Below are positions 10,156 through 24,750 of a stretch of 64,000 nucleotides of DNA, one piece after another; position 1 is the first letter of the stretch, and every line of letters begins with the position of its first letter. The notes beneath the pieces were generated by a model. The model searched no databases and had not been told where the DNA came from. It was given only the letters and a program-made list of their open reading frames with translations. Source of the DNA: Breviolum minutum Mf 1.05b.01 (lineage: Eukaryota; Sar; Dinophyceae; Suessiales; Symbiodiniaceae); assembly GCA_000507305.1 (NCBI GenBank), contig DF240023.1, positions 1-64,000 on the forward strand, in the 5' to 3' direction. The translations under genes and the position numbers were made by a program.

Positions 10156-13100
10156 CTTGCGCTAAACATGTTTTTCTAGATGTATAACCTTCAACAGCTA
10201 ACATCTCCCTGGCTAGTAACGTATCTAAATTGGTGAAATCTCAGAATCCTTTTCATCATTCACTCATGGCTATGAAAAGATTGTGGAATTGTATCATCAT
10301 TCACCAACCCTAGATGGCCAACCAACATGTTATGTTGTTTTCCTATTGAGTCACTATACGTAGTCATGTACACTTATAGTGAAAGTTTTGGAGATGGAAA
10401 TCTTCAACGGGACTCCATCCCCCAAAGGCACGCAACGTTGATTTGCGCTCCTGGCAACAAAATCACTGGGGGGGAAGGTTTCGACAGGTTGAGATTTACA
10501 GGGTGGCTGTGGCTTTTTGCTTTAAGCAAATCGATATTTAACGTCTATATTATATAAGTCAGTGATGTCGTTTATTATAGTTTTACATTGTTGGGGGATG
10601 TTTTTCTTCGTCCTGCAGTGAATGGGTCCATGTTTTTTGTGAGAGCTGGGCAACGTAAGGAAAGGAAAGAACATCAGTGAAAAATGATGCTCCAATATCT
10701 GAAAATGCAAATCCATTGCGGTATGAAAAAGTCGGATGGACTTTTGTGTGAACGGCAACAATGATGAGCGATTCCATGATTGTGTGACTAGTTGTGTGTG
10801 TTGGTTGGGATTCTCGCACCAACAAAGGGCATAGACCCAACTAAGAAAACAAATGTTTGCTCTTTTCAAAGACTTTCCACGATTCCTACTATAGCCCTGG
10901 TCCACATCTTTCTTCCAACATAATTCCAACATTCTAAACCACATGTGATTTGCCACATCTTTCAAACCTCTATTTTTGAACCACGTTTCCTTGCCACTTG
11001 ACTTGACTTATCTCAAGTCGAATCCCCACATCTCAACATCTTGACCGCACCTCCATGAGCCGAAAAATGGCACTGATAGGTTTCTGTCCCTTAGGCAGGC
11101 GATACCTGCGGACTCAACGCACCCTGGGTGCTTCAAGGCCACCCGGGGAAGTCGGGGACTAGACTGACCTTGAACCTCGTGAGTTTTTTTTCTGTGGGGG
11201 AAAAAAAGATCCATGATGGTAGAAAATGGAGGTCAAAATGGAGGTCATTTACAATCAACATCAATCAACTAACCTTGCAAGATGCCATATAGTTGAATGA
11301 CATTGTACCTTCTACGGCTCTTCATTTTAACGAGAAAAACCTCTGTTTTGTGGTTGACATCTTTGTGTTGATCACCTCCATGACGCTAAGGAGCATCAAT
11401 CATGAACAAATAGTACAAAAATAAGCTCAATCCCAATATTTTCATAACAAACTGGCTAAAAAGAATCCCCACCACGAAGATCTTTCAGGTGGTTTTCTTC
11501 CCCCTCAAATCCTTGGAGGCCTTCATTGTCAAAGACAACGACCGTTCTCGTTCTTTTCCAGAAACGGCGTTTTGATTTTTTTTTTTGAAATCAAAAGATC
11601 ACCATGTCCCTAAGGATGTTCTGCTTCAAAAAGGTTATAATACACTTGCAACATTGCACTTTACCACACAAAATCTCCAAAAATCCATGTACAATGTCGC
11701 TTCCCCAACCAATCCCAGGCCCAGCCCGCCAAAACGCGCCTCGCCCGCGGCCGTGTTGGTAAACTTTCCTCCACACGGACACCTGTAAACCTCAGACCAG
11801 GCTTGGAAGGGATCCCTGTTCACCTGATGGGGTGGTTCGGATGTTAGCTTAGCTTTGGGGAGCAGCATTCCCCTCTAAAATTCCCAAACCACAGGAGCTC
11901 TAAAGGAGGAATTTCGCCATTGGACGTCGATCCTTGTCCTGTCATACGGAAGAGATCTTGATTTGTTATTAATGCATATCGCATGCTTACATTGCTTACT
12001 TACAATGTACTGAATCGGGATGCGCATTATATTGAAGAACTCCTTGGGTGCGGGGTGGCGCTATGCAATCAATCGGATTGGCGGCAGGGTTGAAATACAT
12101 CGATGGATGCTAAAGAAGGATGAGCAGGAGGTATAGCACAAGCAAGTAGCGAAAATCAGCACTATCTGGGCAGTATGTTGCAGTTCAATATAATATACCC
12201 CTCTGCAGATATGTACGTATATAATTATACATATATCATCACACACCTTACCAAGATACATGATATGTTTGCATTCTAGTAGTATCAGCAACGTTCCTAA
12301 GGTTTAGCTATGACTCCAAGTGGCTGTTTCTCCAGGAAGCCCTTCAAGCCGCTATGCGCTTCAACCAAATCTGCTGAAGACTCAAAGGTGACTTCGAATT
12401 GATAACCTCGAGCAGCTTTTCAGTCAGGAAAAGCACACCAGTCTTCTGGTGAAAAATGGCCAATACGATGCTAACACCCTGTTTCCTCATTTTCAAAGAA
12501 AAAAGATTAAATACAAGTACCAATCTAACTCGCCAAATTGCTTAGAATCAGCTGTGCAGTGAAGCAAACAATCAAATATAGGATCATAGAAATCAAAACA
12601 TGGGGTTTGAAAATTCAAGCCCTGAGAATCAGGAACATATTCTACCCTAATTTGAGATCTCATACTCAAGGTCGCCCTTCCGCAAACTATTGTATTTATG
12701 TAAATATATATATATATATATGTACGTATATATACCTTTACGTACATGTATCCCCTCTTAAGGTATGTGTGACGTTTAGCTTCCTCGTTATAGGTGAGAC
12801 GTCTCAGTTACCTGATACGTGAAAGTCTTCAAACTCACACAGAAAAACTCACAAACTATCAATAAATCAGTTAACAGTTAAGATGGAAGAATTGGTCTGA
12901 AAAACCTGAAAGTCCTTGGATCTGGCTGCAAAACAACATCTAGAAACATGAAGAAATACTAAAAATGAACTCTCAGAAAAGTCTATCCACGATGGTTCAT
13001 ATGGGTGCTTATAATGGCTTCTTATAATCCTTATATAATTGGGTAGTCTAATCCATACAGCAAAAAAAATAGGGTCAACTGGTGCTGATTCGTTGCTTCA

Positions 13101-16100
13101 GGTTGCGTAGCGTTTTTGTAGTTAAAAAAAGCCAAGGCACCGTAGCCATGAGTTGCTTTTAATTGAGATGCTGATCCCAAACAGACCAGCCGGCCATTCA
13201 CCATGATACCAATACCTCGGGGACGGGAAAAAGTTGCGGAGGACGGTGGTTGGTTTCATGTCTTTTCAACAATAGGAGGGTGTTTTCAGTATGCGGCTGG
13301 TGTTTTAGTTGTTCTTTTCTCTTGGAGACATGGTGTGACGGTTTGTGTTTTTCAAAAAAAGAGGGGAGGGAAGGGGGCATTATTTCAAGTTGTTGTGTCA
13401 CCATTCCTTCCTCCCATTATCTGACCCAAGCGCGCAAAGGAAACCTGTCTAAGAGGTAGTGGTTTTCCACTTCTATGAATCTATGAATACTGGAGGATGG
13501 TAAAATCAGTAGAAAAAAAACGCACACAGTGCTTGCTGTTCTGGCAGCTTGCAATCTTTCCAACAATCGATGAGCACAAGGCAAGAACAAAAGTTCTGAC
13601 ATCTCAAAACGTTCAATACAAGAAGTGCCATGTCAATTCACTTTTGTAACATTTTGTTCACATGAACACCTTTAAAGTCCCCCCGTCAGCAACCCAACAA
13701 AAACCAACAGTCAACACATACGGAATGCCCCCTTTTTTGCGAAAAGAAATTTAGGTCATTTTGGTAGCAATCAATCCAAGAATCGACTACACAAAGCTTC
13801 GCACTCTTCCATGGAGTGCGTGGTCAGAATTACAGCACGCCCAAGCATGGTACTGGAAATCCTCATTTCGAGTGGAGGGATGTGGGTAGTACCACCAATT
13901 TCCAGGTGCTTCCTTGTTTGGGGTGGGAGGATTCCAGAACTTTGGTCTCAGACTTTGGTGAAGGACCCAAAGTTTGATGTTTGCAGGTACATTACAAATG
14001 TGGAGTCCAAAACTCATGAACATGTGTCTCAAAGTCAGGTGCCCAAGACTGGTGGTTCACACCCAAGTACAGTCTTATATCTCAGTTCATCAAGCTCTAT
14101 TGCAGTAGTCTCGTTTTCAAACTGCAAGGTGAATTAAATATAGTTCTTTGATGTTGTGGCCAAAACAATGTCATAGCAAAACCTTTTCACATCTTGGATA
14201 TCTAGAGGTGATTTCCGTTTCATGTGAGTTTTTCAACAAAAATCATCTTCACAGCTTCAATCCCCTGCAGCTTGGATAACTTTCCTGCATTCCTGAAAAA
14301 AATAACAAGAAAAAATTCCTGCCAATACCCCAAAACTCACGCCTGCCACAGCAGCATTTAAAAAACAACTTAGCTGGAGTTGAAACAGATTAATCTTTCA
14401 ACTTGTGATCATGGTGTTTTTGAAACGTTTTTGTTTTGTTTCCCTTCAAGATGTTTCAGCCAAACCGATTCATCCAAGATGCAACTTCCACATGAAGCGT
14501 CGTGATTCAGGATCCACTCCCGTAGTTGGTTCATCCAAGAAGACACAACGAGGATCACCCACTAAGGATAAACCCAAGGAGAGCTTCCGACGTGTACCAC
14601 CCGAAAAGGAGAAGGCTTGCTTATCCTTAGGCGCGCAACGGTAAACCGTGGAAGGATCTATGACTCTTTGAATGGTGGATGGATGGATGGATGGATGGAT
14701 GGATGGATGGATGGATGGATGGATGGATGGATGGATGGAGGGAGGGAGGGAGGGAGGAGGGATGGATGGATGGATGGATGGATAAGTGTTCTTTGGGAAG
14801 AATACTTATTATCTCAAATCTCGGATTTTTGTTTCGAGATTTTGGAGATTTTTCCATTAGACACCTGGTGTCTGTGTGATGTCATCGGCGCATAAGTCAT
14901 AAGAATTCACCGCCATGTTTTTCGTGGTAGTTTCACCGGTTTCATCCCCCGGTCTCACCAAAAATCGACCCCAAAAAATGGTGAGAAGAACCAAAAAAAA
15001 ACAACTCAATTTGTGGTTGTGGATGGATTCCATGCTGAAATGTGTGGAAAATCCCCATGAGAATTTCTGTGCTTTCTCAACTTCCAACTTTGAAGTTGTC
15101 AAGTGTCTGCATAGGGCCGCAGCGTCAGCTGATCCAACAAGGAATCCACCTGCAGAACCGTTGATCTCACCGCGAAAAACTGAGAGGATTGAAGCCCAAG
15201 GAGGGAATGAACTGATTGAAACGAGAAAAGTTACTGCAGAACTTCTGAAATATTTAAGGCCATTTCATATCAAGGCTTTGTAAGGATGTGTACTAATACT
15301 ATGCATCTGCTTCATGCTTTTGAATCGTGTCACATCATGGCTCTATCATCCACCCAGATCAATGTTTCCCGAATAACTCCAGTACTTCCCTGAAATGCTC
15401 ATTCGGCTTCAGAGGGGGAAGCTGCCATGGACTCAATGTCTGTACATCCAAACTATCGATTCCATCACCTTCCCCTGCATGTTTTTGTTGTTCAGTGCAC
15501 TGAACTCTCGGAAAACACCGGCCCCAAATCGCAAAAAGCATCATGAAAAACATTATGGGCCAAAACATCACCCAAATCCATCCACAATAGCAAAACATGT
15601 CTCTTCCCAAGCAATTAAGAAAAGGGCCCGAAAAACCAGTCACCCAAACGCCCAACACCCAAACAAAACCAACACCAGTCACTACCAGGCGACATACTGA
15701 TGCACTTCATTATCTGGCATACCTTTGATGCGTGCGAATAAGGTCAAGTGCTCGCGCGCCGTTAAGGTACCAATGAGGGCATCAAACTGTGGGCAGTATC
15801 CAATCAAGCGCCGCACCTCCGCGTGTTTGGTGATGGTGAAGTTGTGTGGGTTTTGTCGGTGGAAGCTTGGGAGGAAGTTGGGAATTCTCTAAGAAGATCT
15901 ATGAAACCGAACCGAAATCAGTTGCAAACTGCAAAGGTTGTTTCAAAGACATAGATCATGGGAACATGGTTTGTGAGGCTACTGACTACTTTGTTCATCG
16001 AATCATTTTTTGATGGAGGTGGTGTGTTTTTTGTTGGGTGTTTCACTTAGAATGAGACTTCTTATATGGTCCACTTACATCACTGACACTTTTCAAACCC

Positions 16101-19100
16101 TGAGATTTCGCAAATGTTTGGGCCTTTCTCCACTACACATCTGCAAGGTTGGTGTCATGTCACGGTTTCCGTCATCATTTTGGAATTAATAATAGCTTCG
16201 AAGTGGTGCAAAGACTATGGGAATCCTTAGGACTATTGGATATATTGGATCCAATACTTACTTAGGACCCCGTAAATCAGTACTATCTTGGCCGGGCACA
16301 TAGAATATGCTTTTTATATTTAAATCAGTTAGAATATGATGACTTTCCAAAAATCTTCCAACACAGTTAGAATATACATTCAGTATCGATGGCTAGTGCA
16401 GTTAGAATATGCACTGAGTATATAAGCAAAACAAAGCCCACCAATCAGTACTGTAGGCATCATTGCCACGGAAAAAGGGGTTGTTATGAATTTAAGGACC
16501 CCCTCCCCCACCGTAAGTATTACTATACAGGCTCAGATCTGTTTTCACTCGTCATCATCGTCACGGGTAGTGAGTGTGGACAGGGTCATCACACGCAGAC
16601 CGGGATCATATATTCTATCTGCAGAGTTGGCCCATATTCTAACTCCAGTGTTCGGTAATTGCTAGGTATTTAAATTTTGCCTCCGGGGATCCTATTTAAA
16701 TATGCGAAATATTTAGTTTCATATTCTAAGTGTTTGTCCGCTACTGTAAGTACTTTGAATCATATAAAAGTTGTTTGTGGAACTTCGTGTCATGGTTTCT
16801 GGTGAAGACAATGAGTGGAGGAAAGAGAAACTTCAATTGTTTGGTGGGTAGATGGATTCGATAGATTCGATAGATTCTATCCAAATCAACGTACACCCGT
16901 CTGGTCCAAAGAATCTGGATTTTCTTTGTAGAGTCTTCAACTTCAAAAATCAATGACAACAAAGTTGGAAATAGTAAACTTAATTTGGTGTTACCCTCCA
17001 TAATTTGGTGTGAAGAACGACAAATTTCAACCACAGCCTACAGGTGTTCCTCCGTGATTTTTTAAGGACACACCAATATGGTCGGTCAGTGACACCAGGA
17101 GTCCCTACCTGGTTCTGCTGAGTCTTGATATCAAACCCACCCAGGGTGGCATCGCCACTGGTGCACAGTTCCTCCCCGGTTAACATCTTCCTCGGGGCAC
17201 CAAAAATCGTCTCAAGGCATCCCCGGGTAAAATGGCAATGACCTTGATGAAAGTGGTATATTTTCCAAATGAATCAGTTGCTTGGATGATATTTCAGTAT
17301 ACTTTCACTACATACCTTGTGAAAGAGTCAGGATAAAAATGAGATCAGTATTATACATGCTATGCACATTCATACCATGCTTTGATTCTCCTGTTTGGGG
17401 GTGGCAAAAGCTAAGTTTTTGTTTGCAAACCATCGGACCATCAATCAACAGTAGAGAAATAGTGCCCAGGAATATATGCACAATCACCTGAAGAGAATCT
17501 AAATCTGAGTCCTGTATGATACAGCCTTTTATCAACCAATGGTTGAAGAAGGTGGTTGAGCCTAATCACCCATCTTACTGACGTTCCACGATTGGGATGT
17601 TGATTGGACACCTAACAATCATCCAAAGAGGAAAATGCATCCTGATGTTAGATGACTTGAAACTCATCAAAATGATGTTTTGGTAGTCTTCTCTTTATAT
17701 AACTGAAGAGTGCGTCCCTTGCCTTTCAAAATGATGTTTTTAGCTTGTGTTCAATTCTGTGGTCATTCCAATCCTCGGGCATCTGGGATGACTGAACGTT
17801 GCAACTTTGGTGCTTCTGTAAAAACTCACACGATTTCTTAAAAGGAAAGTCCTCTTCCAACCAGCACTTTTCAGGGGCTGTGTTCGTTTCAGGGAGGGTA
17901 AGCTGCAAAATGAAAGGCTATAGTTGTTTGTTCTTCAGGGAACTTCAGGGCTTGAAAAAACGCCATGTAAACGCTTGATATTTTGCTTGAAAACATACTT
18001 GCAATTCTACATCTATAACCGTCTTCCAACGGACCTGAAAAAATCCACCATTGCATCAACCATTGGTTCATCTCTTTTTGATTGAAAAATAACATCTTGC
18101 CAAGCTTCTCTTTGAAATTCTTTTTCTTGGTTGTATATTCTACCAAGTACCAATCTATCAGGTGAGGTAATATCATACTATCAGTCGCTGTGTCTTGACC
18201 CATCCAAACAACATCGACCTTATGCCAAGTTGCATGGTGGTGGTTTTCCCCGCACCATTAAGGCCCAAGTACCCAAAACATTCACCTTCCGGAATTCCAA
18301 AATACATCTCCTCGGAACAAAAAAAAAGAAGGGCTCCCAAAAGACCAACAGAACTTTACCTTTTTTTCGACAAAAAAATGGTGAAGGAGGGGGAAATGTT
18401 GTTTAGGGTGCCTTTCATCCCCGAATTGTTGAGTGGGAAAATGAATGAAACCATGAGCTTGAAAATCATGTATCCACTTGAAAAAAAAATCAGTAAGTTC
18501 TACAGTTGGCTGTTGTTTTTTTCCCGTACGCCTGTAGTTGAAGTATCGCAAGACTGATGAGAATCTGGGGGAAATAATCCATGACATCTTCCAGCTGTTG
18601 CACTCCCTTAAAAAAAATGTAAACATTCCTTCTGAGAAGTATATTTATGTACATATATATGTGTGTATATGTGAATATACATACCTATGTAAAATGGATG
18701 AGCGCTGGTCTTATGCCAGCTTGTCATAAAAATGGATGAGTANNNNNNNNNNNNNNNNNNNNNNNNNNNNNNNNNNNNNNNNNNNNNNNNNNNNNNNNNN
18801 NNNNNNNNNNNNNNNNNNNNNNNNNNNNNNNNNNNNNNNNNNNNNNNNNNNNNNNNNNNNNNNNNNNNNNNNNNNNNNNNNNNNNNNNNNNNNNNNNNNN
18901 NNNNNNNNNNNNNNNNNNNNNNNNNNNNNNNNNNNNNNNNNNNNNNNNNNNNNNNNNNNNNNNNNNNNNNNNNNNNNNNNNNNNNNNNNNNNNNNNNNNN
19001 NNNNNNNNNNNNNNNNNNNNNNNNNNNNNNNNNNNNNNNNNNNNNNNNNNNNNNNNNNNNNNNNNNNNNNNNNNNNNNNNNNNNNNNNNNNNNNNNNNNN

Positions 19101-22100
19101 NNNNNNNNNNNNNNNNNNNNNNNNNNNNNNNNNNNNNNNNNNNNNNNNNNNNNNNNNNNNNNNNNNNNNNNNNNNNNNNNNNNNNNNNNNNNNNNNNNNN
19201 NNNNNNNNNNNNNNNNNNNNNNNNNNNNNNNNNNNNNNNNNNNNNNNNNNNNNNNNNNNNNNNNNNNNNNNNNNNNNNNNNNNNNNACTCATCCATTTTT
19301 ATGACAAGCTGGCATAAGACCGGCGCTCATCCATTTTACATAGGTATGTATATACACATATACACACATATATATGTACATAAATATACTTCTCAGAAGG
19401 AATGTTTACATATGTTTTCCCTTCAACAACCAGTTCCCACCAAGGATTGAAACCAGATTCGTGTTGGAAACCTCCCATGATCTTGAGAGTAAGCTGAATT
19501 ATTACTGCGGACATGAGTGGATTCTGCTCATCTTCCTATCCAAAACAGTGCTATGAAACATTGTTAGTCTGTTTTTTCTTGAAAACCCTTTCAAAGGGCT
19601 GAATGTTATTTTGATAGAATCTAATGCTGGCAGTGAATTTAATGCCGGCAACGAGGTACGGACCCCCAACGGTTTGGAGGGAGGATTCAATGCGTGCACG
19701 CACGAGTTTGCGTGTGAACCCAACGGGGTCTTGTCACAATCAAGTGCATACTACATGCCAACCACCGCTGAAACCTTAACATTTTTCAAGAGCTCTAGTT
19801 TTGGTCCCGCTCGTCAAGATGTTTCGCGAAAAAAAACAAAATAATCATTCATCGCCATGAATTGGATAACCAACCTGTCAACTGCTTCTTATGTGGTTTT
19901 TTTCCAACATTTCGGGGGGTTCTTATGTCTGTAAATCTGCCATTTTTGTTTGTACGAAAACCTCCCTCACCATTGGCTGCTTTGCTAAGAGATTCTTCCA
20001 CCGCCACTTTGGGCAGAGCACCTTGACGTCCGGGAAACCTAAGGATTTTCGGGTCACTGTTTGGGTTCCATCGAGGTTCCAATGGAAGCGGTCATGGAAA
20101 CTGTTTTTTCGGGGGGTTGGTGATGGAAACCCTACCTTTGTTGATATCTTTTCTGATGGATTCACAAATTCATACTTCAAATTTAACATCAACATTCATC
20201 TTTTTTAAGAATGATGGTAAATGTACACACACAACTGTGCCACCTGCCCAGAATGTAAATTGGAGGCAGCCGTGAATTGTCAATCATCACAAATTTGAAC
20301 TTAGGACAGGGTCAGTTCTCATCTTGTAGCGCATCGCAAACATGGTAGGCTCCCTTCAAATGTCATTTAAGAACATATGATTAACCCCAAAGGTTTACCG
20401 CTTGACAATTTCCCTCAACCAACTGACCAATCAAAATGGCGTCGGATTGAGGTTGCCAGAAATGGCCGAAAGGCACGCTATATTAGTTGGCGGGTGGTAA
20501 ATTTCAGTTGTCTACCTAGAGCTGCCCGATGTCTGCTTCAAACTCCCAGAATATGAGCTCACCCCCAGAGCCTCTTAGGCTGTAGAACGGGTATTCGTGA
20601 TGATAGGGAGTCATATTTTCCTGCAATCCGTTGTAAGCAAAAAGAAAATCTCCAGCAGAAAAATTCTTAGGGAAAAACATGCCTGTTTGATACAAGAATC
20701 AAGCAATTTCATATCCAAGGTACACCTTTCTTAAGCCTTTCAAAACCACCATTTCTTCATCTGCAGAACCACTCTCCACTCGCTCCTCCAATAGGCTGGC
20801 CGAAGCCCCCGTGTTTTTTGGAAGCAAAAAACCATTGAAATGAGAAAACGTATTCTTGCAATGAAAAACACAGTACACAAACAACAGTGGCACATGATAT
20901 ACATTTCTCGACCTAAATGATGCTCAGCTGTAAAATATTCAAAAAAAACATCTCAAACATTACACTCCCCAACAGAGTCATCGGACACTTCTGGCACATC
21001 CACGGGAAGGGTGACATATCTATCTCTGTATGATTGTTGTTGGAAAAAATAGTACCTTCCAACCATCCCATGCAGTTTGTTGGACTAAAACACCTTACAA
21101 AGTTCCTTCCCCAACACAACTTATTACTCCAACTTTTGGATTACGAGGTCCTTGAGGTTGTTTACATGTTGGGGGCAGCCCATGGATCCAAAAAAAGATC
21201 CGCGGGGTCCTTTTCGAGCTGCACCTGTCGATCTAAAGGAGCTCCACCTGAATTCACAGATCTGAAATGGATTTCCGGGAAAGACTTCCAGGGAGGACTC
21301 CTTGGAAAGCAAAAAAACGTGCTACAATATCCCTTTGCAAATAAAGGTTTGATCTTCAAAGGTACTGAAATATCTTGCCACAAAATGGAGGTTAGATCTG
21401 AAATCATACACTTTTTCCCTTTAGAAAAGTCCAATCTCGCTAAAAAGAAGACATTAAACTTTTGTACGGTGAAAGCTTTATCCATGAGGCAAAAAGAGTT
21501 TCTTTTTCATGGTGAAAAAATATTATCTTCAACATTCATCTGTGGATCTTATTCTAATTCACCCCCTTTTATCTCTAGCCAACCATCTTCATCCTCATGC
21601 ATCCAAACTCATGGTCCAGTTCGCCATCTTAGATGTTTTTGGTACAAAATCCTGGCCCGGTGTTTTTTTTGGGGGGAACGGTTTTTTCCCTCAAAAATGT
21701 CCCAAATTTCCCCAAGTCACCTTCATGTGGCGCATCAACATGGCGGAACTGAAACCATGCACGCAACTTGGGAGTGGCAAAGGCTAATTCCAACAGCAAT
21801 GTTGCCAAGAACCAGAATATACTTCCCACACCCATGTACAACAAATCGTAACCTCAGCCAAGTGAAGGGTGGATGGAGTTTGTTTAAGGAAACAACCCTG
21901 GGGTTGGAAACAAAAACTTCGATGTTTTTTTCCCGATTTTTACAGGGTGATGTTGGGATGAGATTCGGAAAGGGAATGATGGAATGATTCTTCGAGCTGG
22001 CGCAAAATTGAAACCATGATCAACAAATAATCAAGCCAGAAAAACAACAACAATCATCACAAATAATTATCAAACCTGCAATTCCCCCACCATATAAACA

Positions 22101-24703
22101 CCAACCATAAACCCTTCTCCCAATCAACCATAACCATATAACCCACCATTCCCAACCATCAAAACACAAAGCCCAAGGTACCAGTTATCACCAAGTCATA
22201 CGGCGCACAGCCTTCGAAGGGACAACCTTTGTCCAACCACAGACCGGGATTTCCTCGTGTGATGAGATTCGTCAAGGAATCCGCCAAACAGAAGTTGGGT
22301 AAGATGCGGAAGAGGTAGATCAAGACATTTTGTGCCAAATCCTGCCGGATTTTTTTTGGGGGTGGCAAAAAATAACACAAAAAAAATGTGTGTGGAGTTG
22401 GTTGGATGGATTTACATGTTGAAATATGATTTGAGAAAAGAGATTTGCAAAAAAGTAATTCTTTACATAGATTCCCCAGGTAACAAACAAACTTTAAGAA
22501 AAACATATGCCCCTCCCGAAGCCGGAAAAAAATGCTCCCAAGAACTCCCAACGTTTCAATCATTTTCAACTTTCTGAAGTGCTAGAACTTGGGACTCTGA
22601 GGACACCAAAACTTCAGATGAAAGACATGAAGTTCGTTTTTTGGGGGAGGTTCCTTGTTAAAAATGGGAGAAAAAGATAGCCATGACATCATGTATCATG
22701 TGACATTCAGATTCATGTGTATATATATAGCAGTATAGCAGAATATATGAGGTCATGGCCATATCAGATCACATCATAACAGATTCCATGGGCATCCAAA
22801 GAGTCTCCAGAAAATGTTGGAGATGAGTGGGGGAACAAAAAAAACATCATGAAGTTGAAATCCCTTTTTTACAAACATGTGCGGAACATGACCAAAGAAA
22901 TATAGACATCTATAGATGCGTTGCTGCAAAAACTGAACTTTCAGGTGAGGTGTCCCATTGAAAAAAGCTGCTGTATATCCTAAAAACACTCTTGCTCCGT
23001 TTATAGATGATCCATGCACATGTCAAGAAAATACCGTGATTCGAAGAGAAACTTTAGCAACTACCAAAACTCAACCTTTCAAAGTGCGGCTTTGTCACCC
23101 GAAATGAAATCTTGAGAAATGGAAAGTGGAAAGACCAACATGGTTTATACAGTCGATGTTTATATAGAATATATATGTCATTCAACTACTTTTTGTGAAA
23201 CGAAATGTAATCTTTTTTTGGGGGTTATATCATTCACTGTTAGTTGCTTCTGAAGTCTACATCGAACCCAAAAAGATCCTTTGGTATGATGTCTTTCTCT
23301 GAAAAATACAGTTGACAGAAGAAATCCTGCAACACTTGGGATGTATATATAAAACCCTCTGGAAATGGGATATTGACTGGTGCAGGATTTCTTCCATTAA
23401 CAGTATTGTCACATCCATGATCCCTTAGTTTTTTTGGTAGAAGATCTCCTTGGTTGATGGCAAGATTGACAAGATGATAGTGACAATCATCAGGATTCCA
23501 CCAGTGAAAAGGTAAACGATCAAGAGCAAATTCTGCGCCGCTGTATGGGAGTTGAACAAGAAGGATAACCTCAGTGGTGTTTGTCGGCAACGTGCATCCT
23601 TGATTGAATATTGATTGAATATGACCCTCTTCCAAATTAAGACGATGTTTGGTCGTTAACTGTCAAATCCCGACATTTTCCAAGCATTGCCATGAGTGTG
23701 AAAGAAAGAGTATGAATATCAAATACAACAATTCCTTTCAAATTCGTGCTTGAATTTCTCCTGAGCAATTTTATTGTATGCCCATCTTCAACTATTCATA
23801 ATACAACTATGTGTATGTGGCAATGCAGCAATGTGAAAAAGTCAAACCAAAAGCAGCTTCCAATTTACTCCCCAAAAAAGAAGGAAAATATGGCTAAACC
23901 TGTCAAAACCTCACACCCCAAATCTAAATGGTTAACCGGTTAACCTGAATTGGATCATAGTTCAACGAAACATGGCACTGTTTTGGCTTATTGCTAGAGG
24001 GTCAGGATGCCCCCCAAACCATCAACTGATCCACCTGGCAAAGCAGCACAACTTTGCTACCAAAGAAACATGTAAGTGAAGGATGTACAGCTGACACCAT
24101 ACATCAACACCTCCGGTCGGTTGGTTAGAACAGGATTAGAACAAGAGTCTTCAACCCACCCTTCAAAGTGAAGTGCTAACTTTTCGAGGGGAAATTCAGG
24201 TCGGCAAGAGTCAAGCAAAAAAATGTCAATCTTATGTCAATCTTCAAACATTCTCAAATGTCAATTGTCAGCCCCAAGTGAGACCAGGGTACCATACGGT
24301 TTTCGAGGTTTCTTTTAAGACCAAGCAAAATGATCGTTTGAGAAATACCACATGGTATAGTAGTGGATTTGTTGGAATCGGGAATCACCCTAAAAATTAG
24401 GAACCAAAACAAAAAAGAAATCCAACATCCATTTCATCTAGATCTCATCTTGTGTTTAACAACCCCACGGTCTCTCATCCTTCCCTAAAAAAACATCCGG
24501 TTTTTCAGTCCTGAAAAAGGAGAACCGAGGCGCTGAGAGACAGGTCCAAGGTAAGGTTTCCGGACTGATCAAGGAATCAACTCCAAAGATAGCAATCAGT
24601 AAGATGGAAAGGGATGCTGCCACCAGGTAATTCAAGATATCCTGGAAAGGAGTGGCTGAGAAATGATTAGGGCCATTAGGGTTTTTCAGGTTGAGGGGGT
24701 TTT

Positions 24704-24750
<47 letters not shown>

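Noticed and set aside
640-11130. Recurring GGTTGAGTCC-like stretches (near 0.65, 9.06 and 11.1 kb) as tRNA T-arms
   Set aside because: No cloverleaf, acceptor stem or anticodon arm could be folded around them; one lies at an ABCA exon border.
13136-13160. CCGTAGCCAT resembling part of the dinoflagellate spliced-leader sequence
   Set aside because: Only ten bases match and they lie inside an ABCA exon; no SL relic was found at any gene start.
14915-15283. 122-codon plus-strand ORF in an ABCA intron
   Set aside because: No domain, no splice context, and opposite to the surrounding gene; possible relic but not supportable.
18711-19317. Long open frames across the first N gap on both strands
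   Set aside because: Made of unknown bases; no coding information.
21034-21987. 317-codon plus-strand open frame
   Set aside because: Antisense to an ABCA TMD2 exon and its introns; composition is irregular and no domain is visible. Treated as a shadow.
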